A stretch of DNA of 64,000 bases from Sphagnum magellanicum (Eukaryota > Streptophyta > Sphagnopsida > Sphagnales > Sphagnaceae), in the NCBI GenBank assembly GCA_021904315.1, contig CM038911.1, positions 3,040,501-3,104,500 of the forward strand, read 5' to 3'. The notes under the pieces are model-generated. The model saw only the letters and a list, made by a program, of their open reading frames with translations. It had not been told where the DNA came from and searched no databases. Shown here piece after piece: positions 62,032 through 64,000 of this stretch (its first letter is position 1; each line of letters begins with the position of its first letter). The position numbers and the translations under genes were made by a program.

Positions 62032-62865
62032 TACTGCACACAAACGGAGCACGCGCGTAATTATGTAAGCAGAATGAAATTTCTCAACCTTCAATGTCAA
62101 GATGATGTCAAGTGTGATTGACTGTTGAAAGAGGACTGTGCAGGCTCGGGGCTATTGTGTTTAGGGGTTCCAAGCAACTGACCTGGAACTTTCAAGGAAC
62201 CTACTTGGAACTAGAACTAAAACCAAAGATAAACCAAAACTGGACCTAGGTTACATGTTTTTTGAAAAGAAAATGTAAGTCTAGAACCATGGCTAACGAA
62301 CTAATAACTAAAAGTTTTGGTATGGGCTACTTGAAATCGGATGATATAATTTATTGGTAATGTATGGTAGTATAATCCATGTTTCAATTACCTTACCCTA
62401 GGGTCAATTTTAAAAATAAATAATGCTTAAAATAGTGAAATGAATTTTTTTGAAAATATGAAGTTGAGTTGTGGAAAACCATCATAATTATCTCCAGCTA
62501 AAATCTATATAATTTCACTCCTTGAACGACAATATGATAGTAGATCATGAAATAATAATAAATTCAAATTTGCAAAAACGAATTCATGTTTTGAAAATTA
62601 ATAATAATTTGTTTTGTCAATGTGGAAATGGACCTTAGGATATGGTAATAACTTGATGGAGGGGGTGCCTCCCAAGTTCAATAAATATTCTTTTTTTTAG
62701 GGTTTTTGGTGTGGTGAGCCAGTTTTGATTGGTGCATCACCCAGAAAAATAAAGTTGAATTTATGGAGTCTCCCTAAAGTAGAAGGTTATATTTTGAAGT
62801 CTGGCTTGGTTCTTTCCCTTTGGTGCACCTAATAAGTGATAGGAGGACAACATTTTTCAAAACAT

Positions 62866-63332
62866 ACATGGGATAAAAATGAGATACTATTGGGAACATG
62901 TTCAGGCACCGATTGGAATCTTAGAGGACATGTTGCAAACGTGATAGGAACAAGGAAAAAATGAAAAATCCCTTCCAAAGTTCCCTAAACCCAAAAGGAC
63001 AAAATCAGGGCCCCTTCAGTGCATGTGGAGTCTTTCCATTGGCCACATAAAAAGTTGATTTTTGAAATGGTTTGTCACCATTTTCAACCTAGCTACACTA
63101 ATCGAAGGTTGGTGGAATATGAGTAAGTTTTGGGTACTTATTGTTGCTTCTATTCATTCCCCACAATTTTTTTTGCCTTGAAGGAGCCATTTGGTTGGCC
63201 CATCACCAATATGTTTGAAACATGGGGAACTTCACAACATAGAAACCTGAATATACTTCCCTTCTCAAAATAAATACATGCTTTGTCATGCTTCCCTTTG
63301 CCCTCTGTCACACACCTTTAACTCCTTTACAA

Positions 63333-63371
<39 letters not shown>

Positions 63372-63630
63372 TGGGTTGAGTGATGGCTGAACAATATGGG
63401 ATGAAAAATGAGATGCTAGATGTCTTAAGAAAGAAATTGTTAGCCTGGGAACACATTAAGAACAAAGCAAAAATGAAAAATCCCTCTACCCCACTCCCAA
63501 ACCCAAAAGAAACAAAAACTTGCTCCCCAGACTGCATGCTGAGCCTTCACATTGGCTCGCATGAAAGTTTTATTCTCAAAACTGTTGATCACCATTTACA
63601 ACTTGGACTAATACCCATTATAAGTTTGGG
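62866..63630 (+). repeat. Diverged direct repeat pair, ~560 bp spacing
   Basis: The left copy (about 62866-63130) and the right copy (about 63397-63630) share, in the same order, 'acatgggataaaaatgagat' / 'atatgggatgaaaaatgaga', 'aaatgaaaaatccct', 'aaacccaaaag', 'cattggc', and 'gtcaccattttcaacctag' / 'atcaccatttacaacttgg'. The spacer carries the CT/TA run. Confidence 0.7.
63333..63372 (+). repeat. (CT)n followed by (TA)n microsatellite
   Basis: About 13 CT units run directly into about 8 TA units. It lies between the two copies of the repeat pair above. Confidence 0.9.
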
Positions 63631-64000
63631 GTATGTGCTGTACTACCTTTGCAACTTCGACACTAATTTTATGATTTCAGAAATGATGAATTAAAAAAAA
63701 ATTATTCATTTAAAAGACCAAATGGTTTCCAAGGAACTTGAAGAATCATCAGAAATATTCTATTTTCGAAATGAAAATTCCAGAATTAATTAATTATTTG
63801 ACAAATGTGTGTCAAAGTTGCCAAGGTATTATGGGTGATATTATGTAGGCCTTGCTGCTGCTGGTGGTGGACCACTAGTCTCATACTTTCTTGGGCTTTT
63901 TCAAAAACTTGCTTCCTGTGTAAGAAAACCACATATTTTGTCCACACAGCCCATTAGCATGTAGCCAACAAGATGAGGACTATCGCTGAATAGTGAAAAA

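Larger units (their letters stand above)
61759..64000. other. Germin-like gene leader and promoter, then repeats
   Basis: Bases 61759 to about 62160 are the leader and promoter of the germin-like gene. Beyond that the sequence is AT-rich, with a diverged repeat pair (62.87-63.13 and 63.40-63.63 kb) and a (CT)n(TA)n run at 63333-63372. No coding region is supported. Confidence 0.5.

Noticed and set aside
1-64000. CRISPR arrays, bacterial-type operons, rRNA genes
   Set aside because: The window is plainly plant nuclear DNA; repeats found are tandem or dispersed without the regular repeat-spacer pattern, and no rRNA-like sequence was seen. A tRNA scan could not be done by eye with confidence.

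Overview
The window is nuclear DNA of a land plant. Coding runs are split by short GT-AG introns, telomere-type TTTAGGG motifs are scattered in introns, and the gene set is plant-specific (VOZ transcription factor, germin-like protein, PPR protein, F-box protein, plant-type PHD/SET protein). The compact genes, AT-rich deserts between them and the form of the VOZ and germin-like proteins suggest a non-seed plant, perhaps a bryophyte; that placement is inference.

Eight protein genes can be supported. Left to right: the 3' part of a PPR gene (323-2618, +); a long AT-rich stretch holding a decayed Ty3/gypsy retrotransposon (about 6.6-9.4 kb, minus strand); a two-exon NYN-domain nuclease-like gene with an internal C2H2 zinc finger (13111-14563, -); another AT-rich stretch; a very large TDBD-like/PHD/extended-PHD/SET histone methyltransferase-type gene (20196-32307, -), which I model with 19 exons, every junction in phase, for 2523 residues; a low-complexity region with CT, CA and GA tracts; an intronless multi-pass membrane protein gene (36988-38004, -); an 8 kb AT-rich desert with weak old repeats; a five-exon VOZ transcription factor gene (46716-50249, +); an eight-exon HAD-type pyrimidine 5'-nucleotidase-like gene (52788-55421, +); an F-box gene (58027-58875, -); and a two-exon germin-like gene with a clear TATA box (60810-61758, -).

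The genes do not form an operon or cluster; functions are unrelated (organelle RNA processing, RNA cleavage, chromatin, membrane, transcription, nucleotide metabolism, protein turnover, apoplast). The most notable local signals are: a minisatellite made from the end of a SET-gene exon and its splice donor (21.72-21.96 kb); an extra cysteine cluster inside the split extended PHD; a 200 bp duplication that contains the last codons of the F-box gene; a small dispersed repeat with two copies in a VOZ intron and one 7 kb away; nested tandem repeats beside VOZ; a triplicated unit upstream of the membrane gene; and a dense G-run block at 39.19 kb. I see no rRNA gene, tRNA gene or CRISPR array that I can support by eye.
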